DNA of 64,000 nt from Mumia flava (GCF_002797495.1 NZ_PGEZ01000002.1:62001-126000), one strand, 5' to 3'. Counted from the stretch's first letter, positions 1 through 7,782 are shown. Translations and numbers: made by a program. Notes: generated from the letters alone by a model not told the origin.

Positions 1-840
1 CGCGGTGTGGGTGTGACACGTCATCCCGACGCCACGAGCACGCTCCACCTCCACGCGCCCGCGGAGCAGGTCGCCGCGGTCTACGCACGACTCGACCACG
101 AGGCGTCGGCGCGGCGTGCGGACGGCGATGCGCGGACCATCACCCAGCTCATGGCTGACGTCGCCGTCGAGGTCCTGACCGGGGCGCCGGTCGGGGCCGA
201 GGGTTGGTGCAGCGTCCCTGCGACAGTCGACGTCGTGATGCGCCCGGAGACGCTGTTCGGCGACGAGGACTCCGCCGGCGTGCTGCTGGGATACGGGCCG
301 GTCCCGGCCGAGCTCGCGCGACGGCTGGCGACGGACGAGCGGGCCTGGTTGCGGCGGTTCTTCACCGACCGCGACGGGACCCGGCTGGTCGACTCCGAGT
401 CGCGCCGGCGGCGGTTCCCCGCGGGTGTCGCGCGGGCGATCCGTGCGACCGACGGCCACTGCACCCGCCCGTGGTGCGACTGCGGCGGGCGCGACCTGGA
501 CCACCAGACACCGTACGCCGCGGGCGGCCTGTCGACCGCAGCGAACGGCGGACCCGTCTGTCGGACGGACAACCTCACGAAGGAAGCGCACGGATGGCGC
601 GTCGACCGCGTGCACACGGACGTCGGAGAGGTGGTGCGGTGGCGCACACCGACCGGGCACTCCTATTCCGCTCCACGCCCGCGGGCGCCCGGTGCGTATC
701 CGGGCACGATCCGGCCCCGGGGATCGGTTCCTGAGCACCAGCTGCGAGGTCTCGTGAACCGCGCGCGGGCGGACGAGCGGGCGGACACGGCTGCCGACGC
801 GCGCGGCCGGCAACGACCCCGGGCACCCCCGACATGCTGA
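1..840 (+). CDS. DUF222/HNH endonuclease-domain protein, 5' end outside window
   Basis: The frame is open at the left edge (the codons before the GTG at 7 are sense), so the N-terminus is missing. The visible part ends the DUF222-type region and then shows an HNH nuclease core at about residues 150-195: CTRPWCD with spaced cysteines, LDHQTPYA, a GG turn, and a closing NLTKEAHGW. Such proteins are multicopy in actinobacteria; their substrate is unknown. The tail after about residue 225 is Arg/Pro-rich and probably disordered. Family assignment is firm, function is not. Confidence 0.8.
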   Translation, partial: RGVGVTRHPDATSTLHLHAPAEQVAAVYARLDHEASARRADGDARTITQLMADVAVEVLTGAPVGAEGWCSVPATVDVVMRPETLFGDEDSAGVLLGYGPVPAELARRLATDERAWLRRFFTDRDGTRLVDSESRRRRFPAGVARAIRATDGHCTRPWCDCGGRDLDHQTPYAAGGLSTAANGGPVCRTDNLTKEAHGWRVDRVHTDVGEVVRWRTPTGHSYSAPRPRAPGAYPGTIRPRGSVPEHQLRGLVNRARADERADTAADARGRQRPRAPPTC

Positions 841-879
841 CCCGCCGCACGAGGACGACCCGCCTGGCACAGTGGAGCC

Positions 880-1890
880 GTGACGACCTCGACCGGTAGC
901 ACTCCGAGCACCTTGCCGAGCCTGTCCGAGATCGAGGAGGCTGCGCGGGAGGTTGCGCGCGCCTTCGGGCCGACGCCGCAGCAGGAGTGGCCGATGCTGT
1001 CGGAGGTGGTCGGCACGACGAGCTGGTTGAAGCACGAGAACCACACGCCGGTCGGTGCCTTCAAGATCCGCGGTGGTCTCGCGTACGTCGCCGGGCTCGT
1101 CGACAGCGGAGCGCTGGAACGCGCCGGCGGTGGGACGAGGGGCCTGGTGTGCGCGACCCGTGGCAACCACGGCCAGTCCCTGGCGTACGCCGCGGCGCGG
1201 CACGGGCTCGAGCTGACGATCGTCGTCCCGCACGGCAACAGCCGGGAGAAGAACGCCGCGATGAACGCGCTGGGCGCACGGCTGATCGAGCACGGGGACG
1301 ACTTCCAGGCGTCGCTCGAGCACGCCGCCGACCTCGCGACCGATCGCGACCTCCATCTCGTCCCCTCGTACGACCGCGGGCTCGTCGCCGGCGTCGCCAC
1401 GTACGGGCTCGAGCTGATGCGTGCCGTGCCCGACCTGGATGCGGTCTACGTGCCGATCGGGCTCGGGTCGGGGATCTGCGGCCTGCTCGCCGCCCGCGAC
1501 GCGCTCGATCGCGACGTCGAGATCGTCGGTGTGGTCTCGGCGCACGCCCCTGCGTACGCCGAGTCCCTCGCCTCCGGTCAGGCGGTGTCCGCGCCGGTCA
1601 GCACCGCGCTCGCCGACGGGATGGCGTGCCGCACCCCGAACGCCCAGGCGTTCGCCGTGATGCGTGCGAAGGTCCGGCGGATCGTTCGCGTGACCGACGA
1701 GCAGGTGGCGGAGGCGATGCGTGTGATCTTCGCGACGACCCACAACGTGGCCGAGGGTGCGGGTGCCGCCGCCGTGGCGGCCGTGCTCGCCGACCGCGAC
1801 CGCGTGCGGGGGCGTACGGTCGCCGCGGTCCTGAGCGGCGGGAACGTCGACTCGGACGTGTTCGCGCGGGTGCTGGCCGGACGCGAGTGA
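880..1890 (+). CDS. PLP-dependent threonine/serine dehydratase
   Basis: This 336-residue protein is a fold-type II PLP enzyme. The Schiff-base lysine is K62 in GAFKIRGG, directly after the substrate-loop residues HENHTPVG. A glycine loop GLGSGICG near residue 193 would hold the PLP phosphate, and SGGNVD near the C-terminus is the usual end motif. No C-terminal ACT domain is present, so it resembles catabolic, non-allosteric enzymes that turn L-threonine or L-serine into a 2-oxo acid and ammonia. The exact substrate cannot be read from sequence. It starts at GTG 880 and stands alone, 39 nt after the HNH gene. Confidence 0.85.
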   Translation: MTTSTGSTPSTLPSLSEIEEAAREVARAFGPTPQQEWPMLSEVVGTTSWLKHENHTPVGAFKIRGGLAYVAGLVDSGALERAGGGTRGLVCATRGNHGQSLAYAAARHGLELTIVVPHGNSREKNAAMNALGARLIEHGDDFQASLEHAADLATDRDLHLVPSYDRGLVAGVATYGLELMRAVPDLDAVYVPIGLGSGICGLLAARDALDRDVEIVGVVSAHAPAYAESLASGQAVSAPVSTALADGMACRTPNAQAFAVMRAKVRRIVRVTDEQVAEAMRVIFATTHNVAEGAGAAAVAAVLADRDRVRGRTVAAVLSGGNVDSDVFARVLAGRE

Positions 1891-1991
1891 GAGGGCCGAG
1901 GGGAGGACCTTAGGTCCCGGACTGTCGCATCGCAGGACCCTGGCCGTTCCCTCCCGCTCCGCGGGACGCTGACCGCGAGGAGGTGGCGGCG

Positions 1992-2825
1992 ATGGGGAGC
2001 CGGACGAGAGGGATGTGCGTGGTCCTGGGCCTCGCGGTCGTGGCCGGGACGCTCCCGGTCCTGGCGATCGAGGGACTCCTGCGCGGCACGGAGGTGATGA
2101 ACGGCTCGGCTCGCGGCACGGCGCTCGTCATGCTCCTGGTGGCCCTGCCGGTCCTGTTCGCGGGGATGCGGGCCGCGGAACGCTCGGTACGCGGGCACGC
2201 GGTCGCGATCGGCGCACTCGCGTACCTGACCTACAACGCGATGCTGCTCGTGTACGCGACTCCGTTCAACGTGCTGTTCCTGGTCTCCGTGGCCACGCTG
2301 GGGCTGGCGTTCTGGACGCTGGTGAGCGCTCTGCTCGACCCGCTGCCGCTGTTCGAGCCCGGGCCCGACATGCCGGTCCGGATGATCGCAGGTTTCATGC
2401 TGGTCGTGGTCACCCTCAACGCGCTCGCCTGGGTGGGCGCGGTGGTCCCGGACCTGGGCGAGCACCCGCCGGCCTTCCTCGAGGGGACCGGCCTGACGAC
2501 CAACCCGATCTACGTGCAGGACCTGGCGTTCTGGCTGCCGGCTCTCGCCGTCGTCGCGGTGCTGCTGTGGCGGCGGACTCCTGCCGGCGGGTTCCTCGCC
2601 GGCGCCGGCCTCGTGTTCTGGCTGCTCGAGGCGATCGGGGTCGCCGTCGACCAGGTGCTCGGGCACGCGGCAGACCCCACGTCACCGGTCGCGACGCTTG
2701 CGGGTGCGTGGATGTTCGTCGTGCTGGCGGCAGTGACCGTGGTGCCGTTGCTCGCCTGGGTGCGGGCCGCGCCTGCGGCACGGACCGCCCGGGACGGGTC
2801 CGCCGTGCCACGATGGCGGGCATGA
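1992..2825 (+). CDS. Multi-pass membrane protein of unknown function
   Basis: This protein of about 277 residues has roughly seven hydrophobic helices, for example GMCVVLGLAVVAGTLPVLAI near the N-terminus and MIAGFMLVVVTLNALAWV in the middle. I recognise no catalytic motif. A GTG at 1983 is in frame, but GAGGAGG at 1977-1983 sits 8 nt before the ATG at 1992, which is the better start. Its last codons overlap the next gene's start (2813 or 2822), suggesting cotranscription. It belongs to a widespread uncharacterised actinobacterial type. Confidence 0.7.
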   Translation: MGSRTRGMCVVLGLAVVAGTLPVLAIEGLLRGTEVMNGSARGTALVMLLVALPVLFAGMRAAERSVRGHAVAIGALAYLTYNAMLLVYATPFNVLFLVSVATLGLAFWTLVSALLDPLPLFEPGPDMPVRMIAGFMLVVVTLNALAWVGAVVPDLGEHPPAFLEGTGLTTNPIYVQDLAFWLPALAVVAVLLWRRTPAGGFLAGAGLVFWLLEAIGVAVDQVLGHAADPTSPVATLAGAWMFVVLAAVTVVPLLAWVRAAPAARTARDGSAVPRWRA

Positions 2826-3223
2826 CGAGCCCCGCCCGCAGCACGAGCAGAGAACGAACGACCCGCTGGACCGCGCCGGTGCGGTACGCCGAGACCGATC
2901 AGCAGGGCGTCGTGTTCAACGCGCACTACCTGACCTACTGCGACGAGGCCCTGGCCGCCTTCTGCATCGAGCGCGGCCTCGGGGCGTTCGCCGAGGACGT
3001 GATGCTGAAGTCGTCGACGCTCACCTGGGCGGCGGGCGTGCGGCACGGGGACCGCGTCGACGTCGACGCGTCGTGCGAGCGGGTCGGTCGGACGAGCCTC
3101 CTGATGCGCTTCGTGATCTCGGTCGAGGGCGCGATCTGCTGCGAGGTCGACACGACGTACGTGTACGCACCGGACGGAGAACCGATGGAGGTGCCGCACG
3201 CTGCCCGTGCCGTGCTAGTATAA
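2813..3223 (+). CDS. Hotdog-fold acyl-CoA thioesterase (4HBT/YbgC-like)
   Basis: This is a 136-residue single-domain hotdog protein. RYAETDQQGVVFNAHYL near the N-terminus is the classic 4-hydroxybenzoyl-CoA/YbgC thioesterase signature: the Asp in TDQQG is catalytic in the family and N/Y follow in the helix. It should hydrolyse an acyl- or aroyl-CoA in the cytoplasm; the acyl group is not predictable. ATG 2813 and ATG 2822 are both possible starts. It overlaps the end of the membrane protein gene. Its stop codon (3221-3223) lies inside the palindromic operator of the next gene. Confidence 0.8.
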   Translation: MAGMTSPARSTSRERTTRWTAPVRYAETDQQGVVFNAHYLTYCDEALAAFCIERGLGAFAEDVMLKSSTLTWAAGVRHGDRVDVDASCERVGRTSLLMRFVISVEGAICCEVDTTYVYAPDGEPMEVPHAARAVLV

Positions 3224-3236
3224 GTTGCGACTTATA
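3219..3236 (+). promoter_or_regulatory. Palindromic operator, probable ArsR site of the SRPBCC-arsR pair
   Basis: TATAAGT-TGCG-ACTTATA is a perfect 7-bp inverted repeat with a 4-bp centre, AT-rich within very GC-rich DNA. A -10-like TAGTAT (3216-3221) overlaps its left arm and the strong ribosome site AAGGAGG (3238-3244) follows it, so a bound repressor would cover the start of transcription. The ArsR gene two positions downstream is the likely binder. The palindrome is seen; the binder is inferred. Confidence 0.7.
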
Positions 3237-3249
3237 TAAGGAGGACGGC

Positions 3250-3897
3250 ATGGCTCTGCTCGAGGACCCGATCGCGACCGCGAGGCTGATGACCCGCGAG
3301 GTCCGCACCGGCGAGCGTGACGGCGTCGCCACCAGGATCGCGGTGGCGCGCCGGACGTACCGGACGGATCAGGCCGACCTGTGGGACGCCCTGACGGACG
3401 CCGAACGGCTGCCGCGGTGGTTCCTGCCGGTCTCGGGGGACCTGAAGGTCGGCGGCCGCTACCAGTTCGAGGGACAGGCGGGCGGCGTCGTCGAGGAGTG
3501 CGACGCGCCGCGGACGCTCGCGGTGACCTGGGAGTTCGGCGGCACGGTGTCGTGGCTGCGGGTGAATCTCCTTCCCGCCGACGACGGCACGACGTTCGAG
3601 CTCGTGCACGAGGCGGTCGTGGACCCGGACATGTGGGCACAGTTCGGACCGGGGGCCGTCGGCATCGGCTGGGACCTCGCGCTGATGGGGCTCGGCCTGC
3701 ACCTGGACAGCGGTGCGGCGGTGGATCCTGCCGAGGGACTCCGCTTCCCGCTGACGCCCGAGGGGCTCGACTTCGTCCGCACGGCCGCAGCCGGCTGGTG
3801 CGACGCGGCGATCGCCGACGGGGACGACCCCGAGGCCGCCCGCGCGTCGGCTCAGGGATCCGTGACGTTCTACACCGTCGAGCCGGACGGAGCCTGA
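3250..3897 (+). CDS. SRPBCC/AHSA1 (START-like) domain protein
   Basis: This is a 215-residue protein. From about residue 30 it shows the AHSA1 pattern: basic strand, then DLWDALTDAERLPRWFLPVSG, GGRYQFEG and a Trp-rich sheet with TWEFGG. The fold makes a hydrophobic pocket; no ligand or reaction is known for this branch. The start ATG 3250 has AAGGAGG 6 nt upstream. The gene is followed after 5 nt by an ArsR regulator and preceded by a palindrome, the standard layout of actinobacterial AHSA1-ArsR pairs. It is probably derepressed by an unknown signal. Confidence 0.8.
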   Translation: MALLEDPIATARLMTREVRTGERDGVATRIAVARRTYRTDQADLWDALTDAERLPRWFLPVSGDLKVGGRYQFEGQAGGVVEECDAPRTLAVTWEFGGTVSWLRVNLLPADDGTTFELVHEAVVDPDMWAQFGPGAVGIGWDLALMGLGLHLDSGAAVDPAEGLRFPLTPEGLDFVRTAAAGWCDAAIADGDDPEAARASAQGSVTFYTVEPDGA

Positions 3898-3902
3898 CTA
3901 TC

Positions 3903-4307
3903 GTGTCCGGGCGGAGCGCAGGTGCGTTGTTCGATGCGCTGGGCGACCCCGTCCGCCGTGTCGTCCTCGGGCTGGTCTCGGCGGGGGAGACCCCGGCGGG
4001 GGAGATCGTCGCCGCCGTCCAGCAGCACGCACCGATGTCCCAACCGGCGGTCTCCCAGCACCTGCGGGTGCTGCGCGATGCCGGACTGGTCTCGGTGCGT
4101 GCCGACGGGACGAAGCGGCTGTACGCCGTCGACCCCGAGGCGGTGTCGCGCGCGCGAGCGTGGCTGGAGTCGCTCGTCGACCCCCTCGCCGGGATCGAGC
4201 AACCGCTCGACGCGCTGGCGACCGAGGTGGCGCGCGGTCGACGCGCGGCACGGCGGGCGGCGCCGGCGGCGACACGGGCTGAGGACGCAGCCGCGGAGGC
4301 CGGCTGA
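3903..4307 (+). CDS. ArsR/SmtB-family transcriptional regulator
   Basis: This 134-residue winged-helix protein starts at GTG 3903, 5 nt after the SRPBCC stop. The helix-turn-helix is MSQPAVSQHLRVLRDAGLV with the wing ADGTKRLYAV. No cysteine/histidine metal site typical of ArsR metal sensors is visible, so it belongs to the metal-independent group paired with SRPBCC proteins. It most likely represses its own operon through the TATAAGT palindrome at 3219-3236. The Arg/Ala-rich C-terminal 30 residues are probably unstructured. Confidence 0.85.
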   Translation: MSGRSAGALFDALGDPVRRVVLGLVSAGETPAGEIVAAVQQHAPMSQPAVSQHLRVLRDAGLVSVRADGTKRLYAVDPEAVSRARAWLESLVDPLAGIEQPLDALATEVARGRRAARRAAPAATRAEDAAAEAG

Positions 4308-4310
4308 CCG

Positions 4311-5183
4311 CTACCGCGACAACGCGGCCTCGACCTCGAGACGACCGAGCTTCTCCGGGTTCCAGATGCCGAAGATCCGGGTGATCCGGCCGCCCTCGAT
4401 CGTGAGGCTCACCGCGCCCGCGAGGTCGTCGCCCACGAGGATCCGCGCCCCCGGCGCCCCGTTGAGCGTCGCCGCGACCGCGGAGACCGGACCGCCGGCC
4501 CGGGCGTGGGCGACGGTGACGAGCTTCGCGATGCGGTCGGCGCCGATGATCGGGTGCCGTGCAGCAGGCGCCACACCGCCGCCGTCGGACAGGATCACCA
4601 CGTCGGGTGCGAGCACGTCCATCAGGCCCTGCACGTCCCCGGTCGTGAACGCAGCGAGGAACTTCTCCACGACCACCTCCTGCTCGTCGCGGTCCACCGC
4701 GACCCGCGGGCGGCGGGCGGCGACGTGCTCGCGGGCGCGCCGCGCGATCTGCCGTACGGCCGCGGGCTTCTTCTCGATCGCCTGGGCGATCTCCTCGTAC
4801 GGCGCGTCGAACACCTCGCGCAGCACGAACACGGCGCGCTCGGTCGGCGACAGGGTCTCGAGCACCGTGAGCATCGCGATCGAGACGTTCTCCGCCAGCT
4901 CGACGTCTTCAGCCACGTCGGGGCTGGTCAGCAGCGGTTCGGGAAGCCACTCGCCGACGTACGTCTCGCGGCGGCGCGACAGCGCACGGAGCCGGTTGAG
5001 CGCCTGGCGGGTGACGATCCGCACGAGGTACGCCCGCGGGTCGCGCACCCCCGACCGGTCGACGCCGTCCCACCGCAGCCAGCTCTCCTGCACCACGTCC
5101 TCGGCGTCGGCGACGGAGCCGAGCATCTCGTACGCGACGGTGAAGAGGAGGCTGCGGTGGGTGACGAACGGGTCGTCGCTCAT
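4311..5183 (-). CDS. sigJ: ECF41-type RNA polymerase sigma factor (SigJ-like)
   Basis: This 290-residue protein has sigma-70 region 2 (about 5-70, AYEMLGSVADAEDVVQESWL), the ECF41 linker signature WLPEP near residue 80, region 4 (about 105-155, LSPTERAVFVLREVFDAPYE) and a C-terminal SnoaL-like domain with the conserved DGGG motif. In ECF41 factors that extension modulates activity in place of an anti-sigma factor. Its ATG overlaps the stop of the CMD-like gene by 4 nt (ATGA), the usual partner arrangement. The inducing signal is unknown in the family. Confidence 0.9.
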   Translation of the reverse strand: MSDDPFVTHRSLLFTVAYEMLGSVADAEDVVQESWLRWDGVDRSGVRDPRAYLVRIVTRQALNRLRALSRRRETYVGEWLPEPLLTSPDVAEDVELAENVSIAMLTVLETLSPTERAVFVLREVFDAPYEEIAQAIEKKPAAVRQIARRAREHVAARRPRVAVDRDEQEVVVEKFLAAFTTGDVQGLMDVLAPDVVILSDGGGVAPAARHPIIGADRIAKLVTVAHARAGGPVSAVAATLNGAPGARILVGDDLAGAVSLTIEGGRITRIFGIWNPEKLGRLEVEAALSR

Positions 5184-5788
5184 GCCTGGGAGAGTACGGC
5201 CAAGGTGACCGGCGCGTCAGGTGCGACCGCGAGGGGCGGGAGACCGCAGGCGCTCGACAGGCCCTGCGCCTCGATCCCCAGGGCGATGTTCATCCGTGTG
5301 GTCAGATTCATCATCCCGATGCGCGCGCTGAGCTCGATCACGGCGGGGATCCCCAGGTCCTCGACGAGCTCGTCCACCATCACGTCGGTGACCGTCAGCG
5401 GCGTCTCGCTCATCGCCTCCGCGAAGGCGAGCACGCGACGCTCCGTCGGCGTGAAGACGTCGGAGTCCCGCCAGCGGGGGACCTCGCGGGCCTTCTCCTC
5501 GTCGAGGTTGTGGTCGTGCGCGAGGTAGTAGTGCAGGTCGAGGCAGAAGCTGCACCCGACGTGGGCCGAGACGGCCATGTTCGCGAAGGTCGCGAGGTTG
5601 GGGTCGACCTGGTCCCAGCCCTCGGCCTTGCGCCCCGCCTTCATCAGATCCTTCAGCACGTCCTGGTGGTGCCACAGCACCCCGAGCGACTCGGGGACCT
5701 GTCCGAGGATCTTGCGGCTCATCGTCTTCGCGAGCCACCCGTACAGTCCGGTGACCTCGGCTGCGGGGATGCGAGCGGTGCTCGTCAT
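5180..5788 (-). CDS. Carboxymuconolactone-decarboxylase/AhpD-like protein, ECF41 partner
   Basis: This protein of about 202 residues contains CSFCLDLHYYLA, the CxxC-x3-His redox motif of the AhpD/CMD fold, at roughly residues 79-90. AhpD-like members can act as peroxidase-coupled disulfide reductases; this one is the partner protein found beside ECF41 sigma factors. ATG 5788 is preceded by AGGAGG. An ECF41-type promoter lies 47 nt upstream and the sigma gene overlaps its 3' end, so the two form an autoregulated operon. The chemistry is unproven. Confidence 0.85.
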   Translation of the reverse strand: MTSTARIPAAEVTGLYGWLAKTMSRKILGQVPESLGVLWHHQDVLKDLMKAGRKAEGWDQVDPNLATFANMAVSAHVGCSFCLDLHYYLAHDHNLDEEKAREVPRWRDSDVFTPTERRVLAFAEAMSETPLTVTDVMVDELVEDLGIPAVIELSARIGMMNLTTRMNIALGIEAQGLSSACGLPPLAVAPDAPVTLAVLSQA

Positions 5789-5834
5789 GTCTCCTCCTGG
5801 TGATCGTGGTCGGCTTCGGTGCCGTTGGCATGAA

Positions 5835-5861
5835 GACACCGGCCGGGCTCGTTCTGTGACA
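5835..5861 (-). promoter_or_regulatory. ECF41-type promoter (TGTCACA-N16-TGTC)
   Basis: On the minus strand TGTCACA (5855-5861) is followed after exactly 16 nt by TGTC (5835-5838), 47 nt before the ATG of the CMD-like gene. From memory, the ECF41 consensus is TGTCACA-N16-CGTC, so only one base differs. It implies that the encoded sigma factor drives its own operon. Confidence 0.75.
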
Positions 5862-5913
5862 CCGGCGCACAGCATCCCGGCAGGTCCGCGCGCAGGTCCC
5901 TACGCTGAGCGTC

Positions 5914-6258
5914 ATGGGGACGGTCGACGACTACCTGGAGACCCTCGACGAACCGCGGCGCGGTGTGATCACGGCGCTGTACGCAGCCGCGCACGACGCC
6001 GTACCGGACGCCGAGCAGGGCAAGGGCTACGGCATGCCGGCGCTGGTGTACCGCGGCAAGCCGCTCGTGAGCGTGATGGCGACGGCGTCGCATCTCGCGC
6101 TCTACCCGTTCAGCGGGGAGATCGTGGGGGAGCTCGCCGACGAGCTGGCGGGGTTCGACGCGTCGAAGGGGACGATCCGGTTCCAGCCGGACGCACCGCT
6201 GCCGACGGACCTCGCCGTACGGATCGTCGAGGCACGCAAGCGGCAGATCGACCGGTAG
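5914..6258 (+). CDS. DUF1801/YdhG-like (iron-chaperone fold) protein
   Basis: This 114-residue protein starts TVDDYLETLDEPRRGVITAL and carries KGYGMPALVYRGKPLVSV, features of the DUF1801 family, which shares the frataxin-like/YdhG fold and is often annotated as an intracellular iron chaperone. No metal ligand cluster is obvious and the role is unproven. The -10 hexamer TACGCT (5901-5906) lies 7 nt before the ATG and there is no ribosome site, so the transcript should be leaderless. Confidence 0.75.
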   Translation: MGTVDDYLETLDEPRRGVITALYAAAHDAVPDAEQGKGYGMPALVYRGKPLVSVMATASHLALYPFSGEIVGELADELAGFDASKGTIRFQPDAPLPTDLAVRIVEARKRQIDR

Positions 6259-6289
6259 AACCGGGGAGACTGCGGTAGAACCGGGGGAG
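6253..6289 (+). repeat. Short 20-bp tandem duplication at a gene end
   Basis: CGGTAGAACCGGGGAG at 6253-6268 recurs as CGGTAGAACCGGGGGAG at 6273-6289, a 20-bp period spanning the stop codon of the DUF1801 gene. It looks like a small slippage duplication with no evident function. Confidence 0.6.
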
Positions 6290-6293
6290 GCTT

Positions 6294-6324
6294 GCGGATT
6301 CGCAACTGATGGTTGCGAATCCGC
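6294..6324 (+). promoter_or_regulatory. Distal palindromic operator of AHSA1-arsR operon
   Basis: GCGGATTCGCAAC and its exact reverse complement flank a 5-bp centre (6307-6311), giving a 31-bp inverted repeat with 13-bp arms. Its core CGCAACTGATGGTTGCGA (6301-6318) recurs 45 bp downstream with one change. It could also end transcription of the preceding gene, but the shared core argues for a regulator site. Confidence 0.65.
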
Positions 6325-6345
6325 GGCTGCGGGCGTACGGTATTA

Positions 6346-6362
6346 CGCAACCGATGGTTGCG
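6346..6362 (+). promoter_or_regulatory. Proximal operator at the AHSA1-arsR promoter
   Basis: CGCAACC-GAT-GGTTGCG is the second copy of the core site, directly after a -10-like TACGGT (6336-6341) and 17 nt before the AHSA1 start. Occupancy would block transcription start; the 45-bp spacing to the first copy places both on nearly the same helix face. The ArsR encoded at 6841 is the likely ligand. Confidence 0.7.
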
Positions 6363-6379
6363 AGTAGCCGGGAGAGCCG

Positions 6380-6844
6380 ATGGAGTACGCCAGCATCGAA
6401 CGCGAGATCCACATCGACGCGCCGCCGGAGGTGGTGTTCGAGGTGGTGACGCAGCCCGAGCACGTGCGCGTCTGGTGGGAGAACGAGACCGACATCCCGC
6501 CGACCCCCGGCGCGACGGGGGAGATGGTCTGGGGCGACGCCGACACCCCGCGGGCCCACGTCACGCCGATGACGGTGGTCGTTGCCGAGCCGCCCCGGCT
6601 CTTCACGTTCCGCTGGACCCATCCGGCGGCGGAGACACCCGTGGACGGCAACTCGCTGCTGGTGACGTTCGAGCTGGTTCCCGTCGGCACCGGGACGCTC
6701 CTGAAGATGACCGAGACCGGGTTTCGGGAGCGCGGATGGGAGACCGCGGTGCTCGAGGAGACGTACGCCGACCACGTGAGCGGCTGGGCCTACTTCGTGC
6801 CCCGCATCGCCGCCCGTGCCGAAGCCCTGGTGGCAGCGCGATGA
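6380..6844 (+). CDS. AHSA1-type SRPBCC protein
   Basis: This 154-residue START-like protein begins with YASIEREIHIDAPPEVVFEV, the first strand and helix of the fold, and has VWWENETDIPP and FTFRWTHP later. Ligand and function are unknown. ATG 6380 has a modest GGGAGAG site. The 3' end overlaps the ArsR start (ATGA), so both are made from one mRNA under the two upstream CGCAAC operators. Confidence 0.8.
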   Translation: MEYASIEREIHIDAPPEVVFEVVTQPEHVRVWWENETDIPPTPGATGEMVWGDADTPRAHVTPMTVVVAEPPRLFTFRWTHPAAETPVDGNSLLVTFELVPVGTGTLLKMTETGFRERGWETAVLEETYADHVSGWAYFVPRIAARAEALVAAR

Positions 6845-7179
6845 GCGAGCCGGTCGACGACGCGCTCTGGTCCGCGATCGGCGACCCGACCCGGCGGCGG
6901 ATGCTCGACCTGCTGCTCGCCGGCGGTCCCGGGACGGCGACGTCTCTGAGCGAGCAGCTCCCGGTGACCCGGCAGGCGGTCGCGAAGCACCTCGGCGTGC
7001 TGGACCGCGTCGGCCTCGTGGAGGCGACGCCGTCCGGGCGGGAGAGGCACTACCACGTCGACGAGGCCCAGCTCGAGCGAGCGGCGGCCCAGCTGAACGC
7101 CGTCGGCCAGACCTGGGACGCCCGCCTGCGGCGGATCAAGACGATCGCGGAGGCGATCCAGCGCGACCGCGAGGCCTGA
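6841..7179 (+). CDS. ArsR-family transcriptional regulator
   Basis: This 112-residue winged helix protein has LWSAIGDPTRRRMLDLLLAG as first helices, recognition region VTRQAVAKHLGVLDRVGLV and wing PSGRERHYHVD. It lacks metal-binding cysteines and so matches the SdpR-like branch linked to AHSA1 genes. It overlaps the upstream gene by 4 nt. The paired CGCAACYGATGGTTGCGA sites upstream are its probable operators. A further AHSA1 gene follows 89 nt downstream with its own ribosome site. Confidence 0.85.
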   Translation: MSEPVDDALWSAIGDPTRRRMLDLLLAGGPGTATSLSEQLPVTRQAVAKHLGVLDRVGLVEATPSGRERHYHVDEAQLERAAAQLNAVGQTWDARLRRIKTIAEAIQRDREA

Positions 7180-7268
7180 GGAGCCCGCTCGCACCACCCC
7201 GTACTGCCCGCCGCGTCCGCGGTGGGAGGAATCCGTGCGCCCTCGCGCACTGACAGGAAGGACATCGG

Positions 7269-7712
7269 ATGCTCAACATCCTGCACCGCGTCGGCGCCAC
7301 GTCGACGTCTCCGGACGCCGCTTTCACGGCGCTGACCACCATCGACGGGCTCGCCGGCTGGTGGACCCGCGACACCACGGGCAGCGCGGACGTCGACGGC
7401 GTGATCGCGTTCCGGTTCCCGCCCGGCGGGTTCGACATGAAGGTGCTCGAGCTCGTCCCGGGCAAGCGCGTCCTCTGGGAGGTCGTCGACGGACCACCGG
7501 AGTGGATCGGCACGCACGTCAGCTTCGACCTCCGCCAGGAGGGGGAGTACACGATCATCCTGTTCGAGCACCGCGGCTGGGCCGAGGAGGTCGAGTTCAT
7601 GTACCACTGCAGCACGAAGTGGGCGTCGTACCTGCTCAGCCTCAAGCAGCTGCTCGAGACAGGGGAGGGAGCCCCGTCGCCCGACGACGTGCAGATCAGC
7701 GACTGGCACTGA
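7269..7712 (+). CDS. AHSA1-type SRPBCC protein
   Basis: This 147-residue protein has STSPDAAFTALTTIDGLAGW near the start, WWTRDTTG, and a late WASYLLSLKQLLETG helix, all typical of AHSA1 proteins that accept an amphipathic ligand between sheet and long C-terminal helix. The ligand is unknown. ATG 7269 follows AGGAAGGA. It probably belongs to the ArsR module before it, either on the same transcript or by gene accretion. Confidence 0.75.
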   Translation: MLNILHRVGATSTSPDAAFTALTTIDGLAGWWTRDTTGSADVDGVIAFRFPPGGFDMKVLELVPGKRVLWEVVDGPPEWIGTHVSFDLRQEGEYTIILFEHRGWAEEVEFMYHCSTKWASYLLSLKQLLETGEGAPSPDDVQISDWH

Positions 7713-7754
7713 CGACGTCCGCGGCTCGCGATCCGCGTCTCGGTCCGCCCGTCA

Positions 7755-7782
7755 CCGATGAGTTCCTGTCCGGGGTCGCGTC
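7755..7782 (+). promoter_or_regulatory. Bipartite CCGATGAGT-N16-GTC promoter, site A
   Basis: CCGATGAGT (7755-7763) and GTC (7780-7782) are separated by 16 nt, about 44 nt before the ATG of the RibD-like gene at 7826, which has its own ribosome site. The same pair at the same spacing occurs upstream of four other genes in the window. It resembles the SigG-type ECF promoter as remembered (CGATGA...CGTC). Confidence 0.65.

Noticed and set aside
81-647. Long antisense frame over the HNH gene
   Set aside because: It is a GC-rich shadow frame, Arg/Ser/Pro-rich without any domain, opposite a gene with a clear HNH motif.
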